From RPQJ01 sp963793005 (lineage in GTDB: Bacteria > Pseudomonadota > Gammaproteobacteria > Steroidobacterales > Steroidobacteraceae): a DNA stretch of 64,000 bases. The position numbers and the translations under genes were made by a program. The stretch is taken from positions 2,418,001 to 2,482,000 of the forward strand of contig CAWBYP010000002.1 of the NCBI GenBank assembly GCA_963793005.1. The letters run 5' to 3'. Shown in pieces: positions 19,301-26,815 of this stretch (within the stretch, counting starts at the first letter, position 1; every line of letters begins with the position of its first letter). The notes under the pieces are model-generated. The model worked only from the letters and a program-made list of their open reading frames with translations, was not told where the DNA came from and made no database searches.

Positions 19301-19502
19301 CTTCGATCGGCGACGCCACCGAATCGGCCAGTGTCTTCGAGTCCGCACCCGGGTAGGTGGCCTGCACGGTCACCTGCACCGGCGTGATCGACGGGTACTG
19401 CTGCACCGGCAGTGCGGTGATCGACAGCAGCCCGGCGATGACGATCAGCAACGCAACGACGACAGCAAAGATCGGCCGCTCGATGAAGAAGCGCGAGAAC
19501 AT
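16326..19502 (-). CDS. RND multidrug efflux permease (AcrB/MexB, HAE1 type)
   Basis: A full-length pump of 1058 residues. It begins MFSRFFIERPIFA as in AcrB. The proton-relay aspartates are in GMVVDDAIVV (around residues 409-410), and the partner lysine is in LGAKNAVL in the second half. Two periplasmic porter domains and twelve membrane segments are apparent. Proton-driven export of hydrophobic drugs, dyes, bile salts or host compounds is expected. It is preceded 11 nt upstream by the adaptor gene and followed immediately by the channel gene. Confidence 0.96.
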   Translation of the reverse strand: MFSRFFIERPIFAVVVALLIVIAGLLSITALPVQQYPSITPVQVTVQATYPGADSKTLADSVASPIEAQINGVDNMLYMSSSSSATGQLTLTVYFSLDTDPDIAQVQVQNRVNLALPQLPSEVTQLGVSVQKKSATIMMLIAITGDAARYSAAYVANYANVYVLDALKRVPGAGQAQIMGVPDQAMRIWMDPDRMASLGITTSDIANAVNQQNQLFGAGQVGQQPNAEPVELTFPVVTQGQFTSPRQYENIILRADADGSAIVRLGAVARAEVGLRQYIADTRLNNAPATFIAIYQQPGANGLVVSKAVRESLEDMKSRFPEGIDYTVALDTNDFVRLSIEEVLKTLVEAMVLVVLVVYLFLQSPRTTVICAVAIVVSLVATFAGMLALGFSINLLTLFGLILAIGMVVDDAIVVCENVERNMQQHHIGPKEATIRSMQEIGSSLVAVVLVMASVFIPAAFLPGTTGQLYKQFAITIVISVSVSGFIALTLTPAMCATLLRHNPPPQRGPFAWFNRQVDRVTTGFGHAVEFVIKRMVVAFVLLGVFLWGIWHLFQQLPTSFVPQEDQGYAFVAIVMPQSASLERTQAVAERVDEILAKIPGVATRSMVTGYSLIDGGFKNNAATFFVTFEDFKERYGSIKSAKEQNARAILVTLFKEAKLIQEGVVLPIAPPPIPGIGSTGGFEFWIQDTAAGSPLELEAQTSAFLERARQRPELTGLNSTFTASAQQLRAAVDRDKATLLGIPVQDVYSAIQAQFGSLTVSQFNQFSRVWWVILQSEARYREQPSDLTRLYTRNDRGDMVPLSAVVDTSWTSGPDTLPHFNGFPAAKIIGGAAEGYSSGQAIAAMEDLATSLPPQYTAAWSGLAYDEKQSGGTSMLAFAFGLLIVFLVLAAQYESWTLPGAVMTAIPFGVLGALLVNYIRGLENDVYFQIGLLVLIGLGAKNAVLRVTAAVDFRKQGHSIMEATRLAGEQRLRPIIMTSLAFAVGCLPLALAVGAGANARHSIGTGIIGGMIGETTLAMLYVPLFFYVFDRWAERRKEKARETPPPASEPHRRSEEH

Positions 19503-19513
19503 GCGCCGTGGAC

Positions 19514-20716
19514 TTACTGGCTGGCTGGCGCGGCCGGCGCCGATGCCGACGCATCGGCCGGGTCGGCCGGGTCGTGCGACGTGACGGTCACCGTGGCGCC
19601 GCTGGACAGGCGCTGCTCGCCGTCGACCACAAGCTGATCGCCAGGGTGCAGCCCTTCGTTGATGAACCAGCTGTTCTGATACCAGTCACCGACGGTCACC
19701 GGCCGCTGCTGGGCCTTGCCGTCCTTGTCGACCAGCCACACGAAATGGCCCTGGCCGCCTTGCTGCACCGCACCCTGCGGCACCAGGATCGCGTTGGGGC
19801 GCAGCGCGCCCTTGAGCCGCGCGCGCACGTACTGGTTCGGCCGCAGCGTGCCATTCGGATTTTCGACCGTGGCGCGGATCAGGAAGGTGCCGGTCTGTGG
19901 ATTGTACGAGGGATCGGCAAAGGTGATCTTGCCGGTGTACGGGAAGATGCTGCCATCGGCCTGCTCGATCTCGACCGTCATGTTGCGGTCTTTCGGCAAC
20001 ACCAGCGTGCCTGCCTTGATGTCGTTCTCTATGCGCTGGAACTCGTTCTCGGACAGGCTGAAGTTGACCCACATCGGCGACAGCACCGAGACCGTGGTGA
20101 GCTGGCTGTTCTGCGCGTTGACGTAAGTGCCATCTGCCACCGCTGCATAGCTCGAGACGCCGTCAACCGGCGACCGGATCACCGTGTAGGACAGGTCGAG
20201 CTCTGCGGACTCAAGCTGCGCCTGTGCCTGTGCGACTGCCGCAGCTGCCTGTTCGTATTGCCCCTGCGCGTTGTCCAGGTCCTTCTGCGACAGCGCATTG
20301 AGTTGCGCCAGCGGCCTGGTGCGGTTCAGGTTGGCGGTGGCCACCTGCAGCGAGGCCTGGTTGCGCTGCAACGCGGCCGTGGCGCCGTCCACCTGGACCT
20401 GGAAGGGCTTCGGATCCATCCGGAACAGGACCTGCCCGTTCTTCACCACCGAACCCTCGACATAAGTCCGCTCGTCGAGGAAGCCGGACACGCGTGCCTG
20501 GATGTTCACCGCCTGGGAGCTTTGCGTCTGCGCGACGTACTCGGCTGCTACCGGAACGTCGCTGGGGGTAATGACCATGGTCGTGACATCGAGCGGGGCC
20601 GGTGCCGGCTTTTCCGGCGCCTTGCCGCACGCGACCAGCAGTGTCGAGGCGAGGGCGACAAGTGCCAGCGGACGAAGCCGTCGCAATCCCATTACCGGCC
20701 GAAAGTCAGGCCGCAT
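19514..20716 (-). CDS. RND efflux periplasmic adaptor lipoprotein
   Basis: A 400-residue membrane-fusion protein (AcrA/MexA type). A signal peptide with lipobox LLVAC precedes the mature Cys. Lipoyl-like half-motifs and a long coiled hairpin (residues ~100-190, rich in Gln and Ala) are visible, followed by the beta-barrel part. Two starts are possible: 20716, or Met9 at 20692, which gives a more usual short n-region. Neither has a strong Shine-Dalgarno. It is the first gene of the efflux operon, and no TetR-type regulator is adjacent. Confidence 0.93.
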   Translation of the reverse strand: MRPDFRPVMGLRRLRPLALVALASTLLVACGKAPEKPAPAPLDVTTMVITPSDVPVAAEYVAQTQSSQAVNIQARVSGFLDERTYVEGSVVKNGQVLFRMDPKPFQVQVDGATAALQRNQASLQVATANLNRTRPLAQLNALSQKDLDNAQGQYEQAAAAVAQAQAQLESAELDLSYTVIRSPVDGVSSYAAVADGTYVNAQNSQLTTVSVLSPMWVNFSLSENEFQRIENDIKAGTLVLPKDRNMTVEIEQADGSIFPYTGKITFADPSYNPQTGTFLIRATVENPNGTLRPNQYVRARLKGALRPNAILVPQGAVQQGGQGHFVWLVDKDGKAQQRPVTVGDWYQNSWFINEGLHPGDQLVVDGEQRLSSGATVTVTSHDPADPADASASAPAAPASQ

Positions 20717-20743
20717 GGTCGAGCAACTGCCAACGACAGGCGG

Positions 20744-20758
20744 CCAGCATCATGCTGG
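20744..20758. promoter_or_regulatory. 15-bp palindrome upstream of the efflux operon
   Basis: CCAGCAT-C-ATGCTGG is a perfect palindrome 28 bp before the first possible adaptor start. A further half-site ATGCTGG occurs at 20787-20793. This arrangement suits a dimeric repressor, but the regulator is not encoded next to it. The remainder of the 20717-21000 gap shows no gene. Confidence 0.45.
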
Positions 20759-21000
20759 GCGAAGCACACCCTGGTCCATGGGCATGATGCTGGGCAGGGT
20801 AATGGCGGTCATCGATCGCGGTGGACAACATGTGCCGTCAGCCCCCATCGCCACAAAACCGGTTGCGCGCAGTGCGCGACGAATACTAGATGCAAACGGC
20901 TATTCCGTGAAGCGGACAGCGCCTGCGTGGCGGTCTGCGGGCAAAAGAAATGACCGCCGCCTGTCGCTCGCTGGTCGTTACGTGCAGCGGTGAGTGGCGC

Positions 21001-21777
21001 CTATTCTTCGTGCGCGTGGGCTTTCTTGAGGAATTCGTCGGTCACGCCTTTCGTGTGGCAGTTCGAGCAGAACGAACGCTCCGGGATGACCAGCCCGGCA
21101 GCCCGTGCCTTCGCCGGGTCCTTCATGACTGCATTCTTCGAGTACTCGCTGCCCGGCCCGTGGCAGCCCTCACAATCGAGCGGCGGCTTGCGGGTGGCGT
21201 GCCCGCTCTCGGACCACGATGCCAACTGCACATCGTGGCAGGTTTCGCAGTTGTCGTTCCCGACCCGGCTGAGCCCGGGTTTCGTCGCGGCCACTGCAAT
21301 GGGCCCCCCCTTGTCCACCAAGGCAGGAGTCGGCGTTGCGGCTGCCCCAGGCGCTGGCACGGCCGCGGGCGCAGGAGCGGAGACGGGAGCGGGCGACGAG
21401 ATTGCGGTCGGAGCCGGCGCCGCGGCCGGCAACTTGGCGACCGGCGCAGGCGGTGGCGTGGGACTTGCCGCTGGAGCCGGTGACGGCGCTGGCAGCTTGG
21501 CGGCCGGCGCGGCTTCGACAGGTGGCGTTGTGGCCGGCGCGGGTGTCGCCGCGGCTTCGACCGGCGTGGCGGTGCTCGAGACCTGCTCTGGCAGTGCAGC
21601 GACCAGCTTTTCCGTGGACGCGGGGTCGGGGACCGCCTGGGTTGGTGCCGAATCGGACTGCACCGCAGGCGCGGCGGCCGCCGGACGGTCGGCCGGACCG
21701 GAAGGAGATCCACAACCGGCAACCAGCAGTGCGATACACGTAAGCAGTGCGGCACCCAGGTCCATTCTTATCGTCAT
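21001..21777 (-). CDS. three-haem c-type cytochrome lipoprotein with long Pro/Ala linker
   Basis: A 258-residue protein from the ATG at 21777, which has a GGAGAG Shine-Dalgarno; the open frame continues to 21831 without need. The lipobox LLVAGC gives a lipidated Cys22. About 145 residues of Pro/Ala/Thr-rich low-complexity sequence follow. A compact C-terminal domain then carries three CXXCH sites (CETCH 177-181, CEGCH 202-206, CSNCH 237-241). The domain resembles a fragment of the multihaem cytochromes with LASWSESGHA-type spacing. It probably reaches through the periplasm as an electron carrier tethered to a membrane. The redox partner is not visible here. Confidence 0.85.
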   Translation of the reverse strand: MTIRMDLGAALLTCIALLVAGCGSPSGPADRPAAAAPAVQSDSAPTQAVPDPASTEKLVAALPEQVSSTATPVEAAATPAPATTPPVEAAPAAKLPAPSPAPAASPTPPPAPVAKLPAAAPAPTAISSPAPVSAPAPAAVPAPGAAATPTPALVDKGGPIAVAATKPGLSRVGNDNCETCHDVQLASWSESGHATRKPPLDCEGCHGPGSEYSKNAVMKDPAKARAAGLVIPERSFCSNCHTKGVTDEFLKKAHAHEE

Positions 21778-21850
21778 TGCGCGTCTCTCCATCCTGGAGC
21801 GCTCATGCAAGAGCGCACCTGCATGGTACACCCGCGCACCTCTGGCCTCG

Positions 21851-23746
21851 TCAGCCCTTTAGCGCACTGCGAATCTGCTCGAGCGCGGCTGGGTCCTCGA
21901 TCGTAGTCAGGTCGCCGGGGTCGCGGCCCTCGGCCAGTGCCTGGAGCGACCGTCGCAGCAGCTTGCCTGATCGTGTCTTCGGCAGCAGCGTCACGAACAG
22001 CACTCGACTGGGCCGCGCGATTGCGCCGAGCTGGCCATCCACCACGGCCATGATTTCCTTCTCCTGCTGGGCGCGACTCGCGTCGGTATCGACTTTCGAC
22101 GGGTCCTTGACCACGGCGAACGCCAGTGGCATCTGGCCCTTGAGCGGATCCGCAACACCGACCACGGCGACTTCAGCGATGTTGGAGTGTGCCTGGATTG
22201 CTTCCTCGATTTCGCGCGTACCGATGCGGTGCCCGGCGACATTGATCACGTCGTCCGTTCGACCAAGGATGAACGTATATCCCTCCTGGTCGCGCACGCC
22301 CCAGTCAAACGTGGAATACAGCAGCTTGCCCGGAAAATCGCTGAAGTAGGTCTTGACGAAGCGCTCGTCATCGCCCCACACGGTGGTCATGCAACCGGGC
22401 GGCAGTGGCGGCGCAATCGCGAGCACACCCTTCTCCTGGTCGGTCGCCTCGGCGCCGTCCGGCCCGCGCAGCAATCTCAAGTCGTAGCCATACACCGGAA
22501 AGCCGGGACTGCCGTACTTGACGCGCGCCGGCTCTATCCCAGGCGCGAGTGACAGGATGGGCCAGCCGGTCTCGGTCTGCCAGTAATGGTCGATGACCGG
22601 CACCTTCAGCGCGTCGTGGATCCAGCGATGCGTCGGCTCATCCAGCGGCTCGCCGGCAAGGAACAGGTGCCGCAATGACGAAAGATCGTATTTCGTCATG
22701 TAAGCCGGATCCTGCTTTTTCAGCACGCGAATCGCGGTCGGCGACGAGAACATCACCGTGGCCTTGTGATCGGCGACGATCTTCCACCAGATGCCGGCGT
22801 CGGGACGGATTGGCAGCCCTTCGTAGAGGATGGTCGTCATGCCCTGGATCAGCGGGCCATAGACAATGTACGAATGACCCACCACCCAGCCCACGTCAGA
22901 CGTCGTGAACATGGTTTCGCCGGGCTTGCCGCAATAGATGTGTTCCATCGAGCTTGCCAGCGCTACCGCATAGCCACCCGTGTCGCGCTGCACTCCCTTG
23001 GGTTTGCCGGTGGTGCCCGACGTGTACAGGATGTATGAGGGCTCGCTCGATTCCAGCCAGGTCACCGGTACCTGCGCAGTGGCGTGCTGGCGCGCAAGCT
23101 CGGCATAGTCGAGGTCCCGTCCCGGTACCGGCTTGAAGTCCTTGTCGATGCCGCGGTTGACCACCAGTACTTTCTGCGGCGGGTACTTTGCCAGTCGGAT
23201 GGCTTCGTCAACCAGCGGCTTGTAGTGGATGGCACGCCCGCCGCGCAGGCCCGCGTCCGCAGTAATCAGAAGTTTCGGCTTCGCATCGTCAATACGCGAC
23301 GCACAGCTCGCGGCGGCAAAGCCGCCGAATACCACCGAGTGCACCGCACCCAGGCGCGCGCAGGCGAGCATCGCGAACGCGGCCTCGGGGATCATCGGCA
23401 TGTAGAGCAATACGCGATCACCGCGGCCCACGCCCTGCGCGGCGATGATCGCCGCACAACGGTTCACCTCGGTGTGCAGTTCGCGATAGGTGAAGCTCTT
23501 CTCGGTGTTGGTCTCGGTAGAGATGTAAACCAGTGCCGGCTGGTCACCGCGTGTCGCCAGGTGGCGGTCGATCGCGTTATGGCAGAGGTTGGTCTCGCCG
23601 CCGACAAACCACTTGGCGAACGGCGGGTTGGTGTAGTCGAGCACCCGGTCGAATGGGCGATGCCAATCAATGCGACGGGCTTCCTCGGTCCAGAACGCGT
23701 CGCGGTCGGTGATGGACCTGCGATGGAAGTCGGCGTATGCACCCAT
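21851..23746 (-). CDS. prpE: propionyl-CoA synthetase (acyl-CoA ligase)
   Basis: A 631-residue AMP-forming ligase from the ATG at 23746, which has an AGGAGGGGG Shine-Dalgarno. Motifs are YILYTSGTTGKPKGV (AMP-binding), DHYWQTETGWP, DVINVAGHRIGTREIEE and the acylatable Lys in TRSGKLLRR near the C terminus. The overall pattern, including TTSDVGWVVGHSY, fits PrpE better than Acs. It converts propionate, ATP and CoA to propionyl-CoA. No methylcitrate-cycle genes are nearby, so it stands alone. Confidence 0.88.
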   Translation of the reverse strand: MGAYADFHRRSITDRDAFWTEEARRIDWHRPFDRVLDYTNPPFAKWFVGGETNLCHNAIDRHLATRGDQPALVYISTETNTEKSFTYRELHTEVNRCAAIIAAQGVGRGDRVLLYMPMIPEAAFAMLACARLGAVHSVVFGGFAAASCASRIDDAKPKLLITADAGLRGGRAIHYKPLVDEAIRLAKYPPQKVLVVNRGIDKDFKPVPGRDLDYAELARQHATAQVPVTWLESSEPSYILYTSGTTGKPKGVQRDTGGYAVALASSMEHIYCGKPGETMFTTSDVGWVVGHSYIVYGPLIQGMTTILYEGLPIRPDAGIWWKIVADHKATVMFSSPTAIRVLKKQDPAYMTKYDLSSLRHLFLAGEPLDEPTHRWIHDALKVPVIDHYWQTETGWPILSLAPGIEPARVKYGSPGFPVYGYDLRLLRGPDGAEATDQEKGVLAIAPPLPPGCMTTVWGDDERFVKTYFSDFPGKLLYSTFDWGVRDQEGYTFILGRTDDVINVAGHRIGTREIEEAIQAHSNIAEVAVVGVADPLKGQMPLAFAVVKDPSKVDTDASRAQQEKEIMAVVDGQLGAIARPSRVLFVTLLPKTRSGKLLRRSLQALAEGRDPGDLTTIEDPAALEQIRSALKG

Positions 23747-24079
23747 AACCCCCTCCTGTGGTTGGCATGGCACGGCGCAACAGCCCTGGTCATGGTGCCG
23801 TACGCGGTGAAATTGTCGCCCCTCGGAAGGGGATGGGGGATTCAGTCAGTCCCTCCTGCAGCGTAACAGGCTCGCGGACCGCTGCGCCGCGTGTGCGCCG
23901 AAAGTAGGATGCGGGGGCGTGAGTGGCGCGAACACCACCGCACCGGCGGGGGAAGGGCTTGCGCGAGCGGCGGCCGGGCCGGGCTGGGGCGCACAGGGCG
24001 CACAGGGCGCACGTCGGTGCGCTGTTCGATCCGGATTCCAGTACTTGACGCTCATGGCCCTGCGGGTTAAACGGACGCC
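23747..24079. other. 333-bp non-coding region
   Basis: No credible gene lies here. It contains the prpE Shine-Dalgarno at its left end and a short tandem repeat of GCGCACAGG (about 2.7 copies, 23989-24012). At its right end is a promoter-like pair, TTGACG at 24045-24050 and TAAACG at 24068-24073 (17-bp spacing), for the dioxygenase gene. The same TTGACG-to-ATG distance recurs in front of the remnant at 30808. Confidence 0.6.
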
Positions 24080-24748
24080 ATGCTGAGTCTGAAATCACTG
24101 CTGACACGGGACGAACTCGCGACCATCAATGCGAAGCTGGATGCCGCCACCTGGGTCGATGGCCGCGAGACGGCCAGCGGACCTACGCGCAAGATCAAGA
24201 ACAACCTCCAGGTGAGCATCGACGACCCGATGGCGCACGAACTGGGCAAGATGGTCGAGGCTGCGCTGCTGCGCAACGATCTCTTCTGCGCAGCGGCATA
24301 CCCTGATCGGGTGGCGCCGATACGCTTCGCCGCCTACAGCCCGGGAATGACCTACGGTTGGCACGCGGACCTCGCCCACATGCGTTTCGACGAGATGATC
24401 GTGCGCGCCGACGTCGCGTGCACCGTCTTCCTCGCGCAGCCGGAGACCTACCAGGGTGGCGAGCTGGCTATCCGCCTGCCGGTGGGCGAGCTGCGGGTCA
24501 AGTTCCAGGCCGGCGATGCCGTCGTCTACCCGGCAACGACCATGCACCGAGTCGAACCCGTCACGGCGGGTACGCGCCGGGTGGCCCTGACCTGGATCCA
24601 GAGCCTGATACCGAAAGCTGAACACCGCGAACTGCTGTTCGACATGAGCCAAACCGTCGGGCGGCTTCGCGAGCGCGACCCGGAGAACGAGGAGCTGGTC
24701 AGGCTGAACGTCATTTACCAGAACTTCGCGCGCCTGCTCGCCACGTGA
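24080..24748 (+). CDS. PKHD-type Fe(II)/2-oxoglutarate dioxygenase, second copy
   Basis: A 222-residue PiuC/YbiX-type protein. The iron ligands are His95 and Asp97 (GWHADL) and His156 (TMHRVE), with Arg166/167 for 2-oxoglutarate. It shares the KNNLQV block and general layout with the copy at 8557 but is clearly divergent from it. It ends 55 bp before the convergent sulfotransferase stop. Its first 45 codons and promoter region resemble the truncated gene at 30808-30981. Confidence 0.9.
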   Translation: MLSLKSLLTRDELATINAKLDAATWVDGRETASGPTRKIKNNLQVSIDDPMAHELGKMVEAALLRNDLFCAAAYPDRVAPIRFAAYSPGMTYGWHADLAHMRFDEMIVRADVACTVFLAQPETYQGGELAIRLPVGELRVKFQAGDAVVYPATTMHRVEPVTAGTRRVALTWIQSLIPKAEHRELLFDMSQTVGRLRERDPENEELVRLNVIYQNFARLLAT

Positions 24749-24802
24749 CGGGCTCGCCCGGCATTCCCGGATCCGACGCCGGCCGCGGCGCTCGCATACA
24801 TG

Positions 24803-25741
24803 TCAGCGCGGATAGTGCTCCCGACCGTACGAGCCGGCGATCATGCGTGCAATGCCATGAATCCAGGCATTGCGCGGGTCTCGCCAGCTTTCGGCAATGG
24901 CGATCCTCACGTCGGTCTTGCGCTCCGCGAGTACGCGCTCGTTCGCCGGCGGATACAAGTGCTGATTGCTCCAATCGATGTGCACGCGGTCTGCGCTGAC
25001 CAGCAAGCCGCCGCCGATGGGCAGGCCCGCCCACCGGGAGACCGCCTGGATCGCGTCGATCGGAGCCATGGCCAGGTCTTCATAGCGAAGCGCAAGGAAT
25101 CTCTCCCCAAGCGCAGGCTTCCATCCCTCGAGGCGGCGCTGTCGCGTCGTCCAGTCACGCGCGTTCTTGACCAGCGCCGAGATGCTGCCCGTCTTCTTGT
25201 GCCAACTGCAGGCGACCGCGCGTGGATCGCGCACCAGGTTGAGCAGGTAGAGTTCTGCATCCGGCAGCAGGCTCAGCGCCAGCGCCATTTCCGGAATCTT
25301 GGAGCTGTCCACGACATGGGTGGCACCCGTGTCGGCGACTATCTGCGTGAGGACTGCCCGGATGCCGGACAGGAAATCGCCGTGTCGTTGCTGCAGCCGC
25401 CCGCGGGTTTCTGCATCGCTCCAGCTGGCCTGGCGTGCGGCATCCTTGAAGAATGACTTGCCGCGTTTCCACATCGCTCCCGAATCGAGCGCAATGTGGC
25501 CGTAAATCGCACAATGCCGGAGCGTCTGGCCACAGCTGCACGGGGCGTCGAGGTCCAGCGCGCGCCACAAGTCACGCAGCTGCCCCAGGTTGAAGACCCG
25601 CCTGTCCTGCGAAAGCATCAACGAAAGCAGGGTGCTGCCAGAGCGCCCGGAGCCACTGATCGCGACGATCTTCAACACACGCGCATGCCCGTAACTGCCG
25701 CTGGCTTGGTAACCAATTATGCATATACTGACTTGGCCCAC
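24803..25741 (-). CDS. sulfotransferase family protein
   Basis: A 312-residue protein with the PAPS P-loop VAISGSGRSGSTLLS and the 3'-phosphate motif LNLVRDPRAVACSW. A Cys-rich insertion (PCSCGQTLRHC) lies after the first helix. The long form starts at GTG 25741. A GTG at 25678 (V-L-K-I-V-A before the P-loop) is equally possible, and it would leave room for a promoter for the divergent gene. It probably sulfates a secreted small molecule or saccharide. It is divergent from a second sulfotransferase and convergent with a PKHD dioxygenase. Confidence 0.85.
   Translation of the reverse strand: MGQVSICIIGYQASGSYGHARVLKIVAISGSGRSGSTLLSLMLSQDRRVFNLGQLRDLWRALDLDAPCSCGQTLRHCAIYGHIALDSGAMWKRGKSFFKDAARQASWSDAETRGRLQQRHGDFLSGIRAVLTQIVADTGATHVVDSSKIPEMALALSLLPDAELYLLNLVRDPRAVACSWHKKTGSISALVKNARDWTTRQRRLEGWKPALGERFLALRYEDLAMAPIDAIQAVSRWAGLPIGGGLLVSADRVHIDWSNQHLYPPANERVLAERKTDVRIAIAESWRDPRNAWIHGIARMIAGSYGREHYPR
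25724..25729 (+). promoter_or_regulatory. possible -10 element TATACT
   Basis: TATACT stands out in an AT-rich patch between the two divergent sulfotransferase genes, about 36 bp before the start at 25765. No convincing -35 is at the right distance. Confidence 0.3.
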
Positions 25742-25764
25742 AAACTGGGCCGACGAGATCCTGC

Positions 25765-26811
25765 ATGCCAGCGACTGACGCCGCCAAGCGCGCTGCGCCG
25801 ATTTTCCTGATCTGTTCAGAACGCTCGGGCTCGAACCTCGTCAGTTCGATCGTCGGCCAGCACCCGGATGTCTATTCGCACCCGCCGTACCATCTCGGGC
25901 GCGATCTCATCATGCGCCTGCCGGAAGTTGTCGCAGGCGGTGTGTCGTCGCCGGCGTGGACGGTGCTCAAGGACAACGCAGTCGCACGGGTGGCGAAGTA
26001 CCGCGGTGACGACGAGGCGGCACGGCTGCGCACCTGGCTGGACGAACAGCCCGTGTTGTCGCCACGTGCAATTGCGCGGTTTGTATACCAGCAGATGCCG
26101 GCCGAGGCACACGGCAAGCATGTGTTTGTGAAGGAGAACAATGCGCACCGCATGCTGGCCTTCCTGGTCGACTGTTTTCCGGACGCCAGGTTCATCTTCC
26201 AGGTGCGCGATCCGCGCGACTACCTGTTGTCTGCCGTGGTGCGGCGAGGGCACTGGATGGGGAACAAGTTCGGTTCGGTGCGAAATGCACTGAACGTCTG
26301 GCGCGACGATCAGTTGGGCGGGCTGGCCGCGTATGGCCTGCTTGGTCGAGAGCGCGTGTTCCTGCAGCGCTATGAGGATCTTGTCGGGCGCTTTGACGAG
26401 ACGATGCCTGCCCTGTGCGCGTTCCTCGGGCTGGAGTTCGACCAGCGCATGCGCCAGTTCCATGAGGCGGAGCATGCGCAGAAGCTGGCCGTGAAAGGCG
26501 GCCCGAGAGAGAACCTCGCCAGGCCGCTGATGACCGATAATTTCCGAAAGTATCGCAATGGCTTGTCGAAAAGCAGGATCAGGATGGTCGAGGCCTACGT
26601 CGGTGACCTGATGGACCGTTTCGGGTATCCGCGTGAGTTCACTGGACGTGCTCGCCCGGGAATTGTCAGCGTCCTGCGCCCGCAGCTCAGCGAGCCTCTC
26701 GAGCGCCTCGTGAATCGGGATCTTGGGGCGCAGTACGAGTCCGGAAATGAGTCGCTGCAGAAGAGGCTGGATGCCAGCGTGACGCCCCTGTGCCCGCCGC
26801 TGTGGGAGTGA
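25765..26811 (+). CDS. sulfotransferase family protein
   Basis: A 348-residue protein with P-loop FLICSERSGSNLVSS at its N terminus and 3'-phosphate-binding motif FIFQVRDPRDYLLS. The C-terminal region has the FRKYRNGLSKSRIRMVE segment often seen in this group. The adenylation-carrier gene starts at 26816, four bases after the stop, so the two are almost certainly co-transcribed and may act on the same molecule. The substrate is unknown. Confidence 0.88.
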   Translation: MPATDAAKRAAPIFLICSERSGSNLVSSIVGQHPDVYSHPPYHLGRDLIMRLPEVVAGGVSSPAWTVLKDNAVARVAKYRGDDEAARLRTWLDEQPVLSPRAIARFVYQQMPAEAHGKHVFVKENNAHRMLAFLVDCFPDARFIFQVRDPRDYLLSAVVRRGHWMGNKFGSVRNALNVWRDDQLGGLAAYGLLGRERVFLQRYEDLVGRFDETMPALCAFLGLEFDQRMRQFHEAEHAQKLAVKGGPRENLARPLMTDNFRKYRNGLSKSRIRMVEAYVGDLMDRFGYPREFTGRARPGIVSVLRPQLSEPLERLVNRDLGAQYESGNESLQKRLDASVTPLCPPLWE

Positions 26812-26815
26812 TCGA

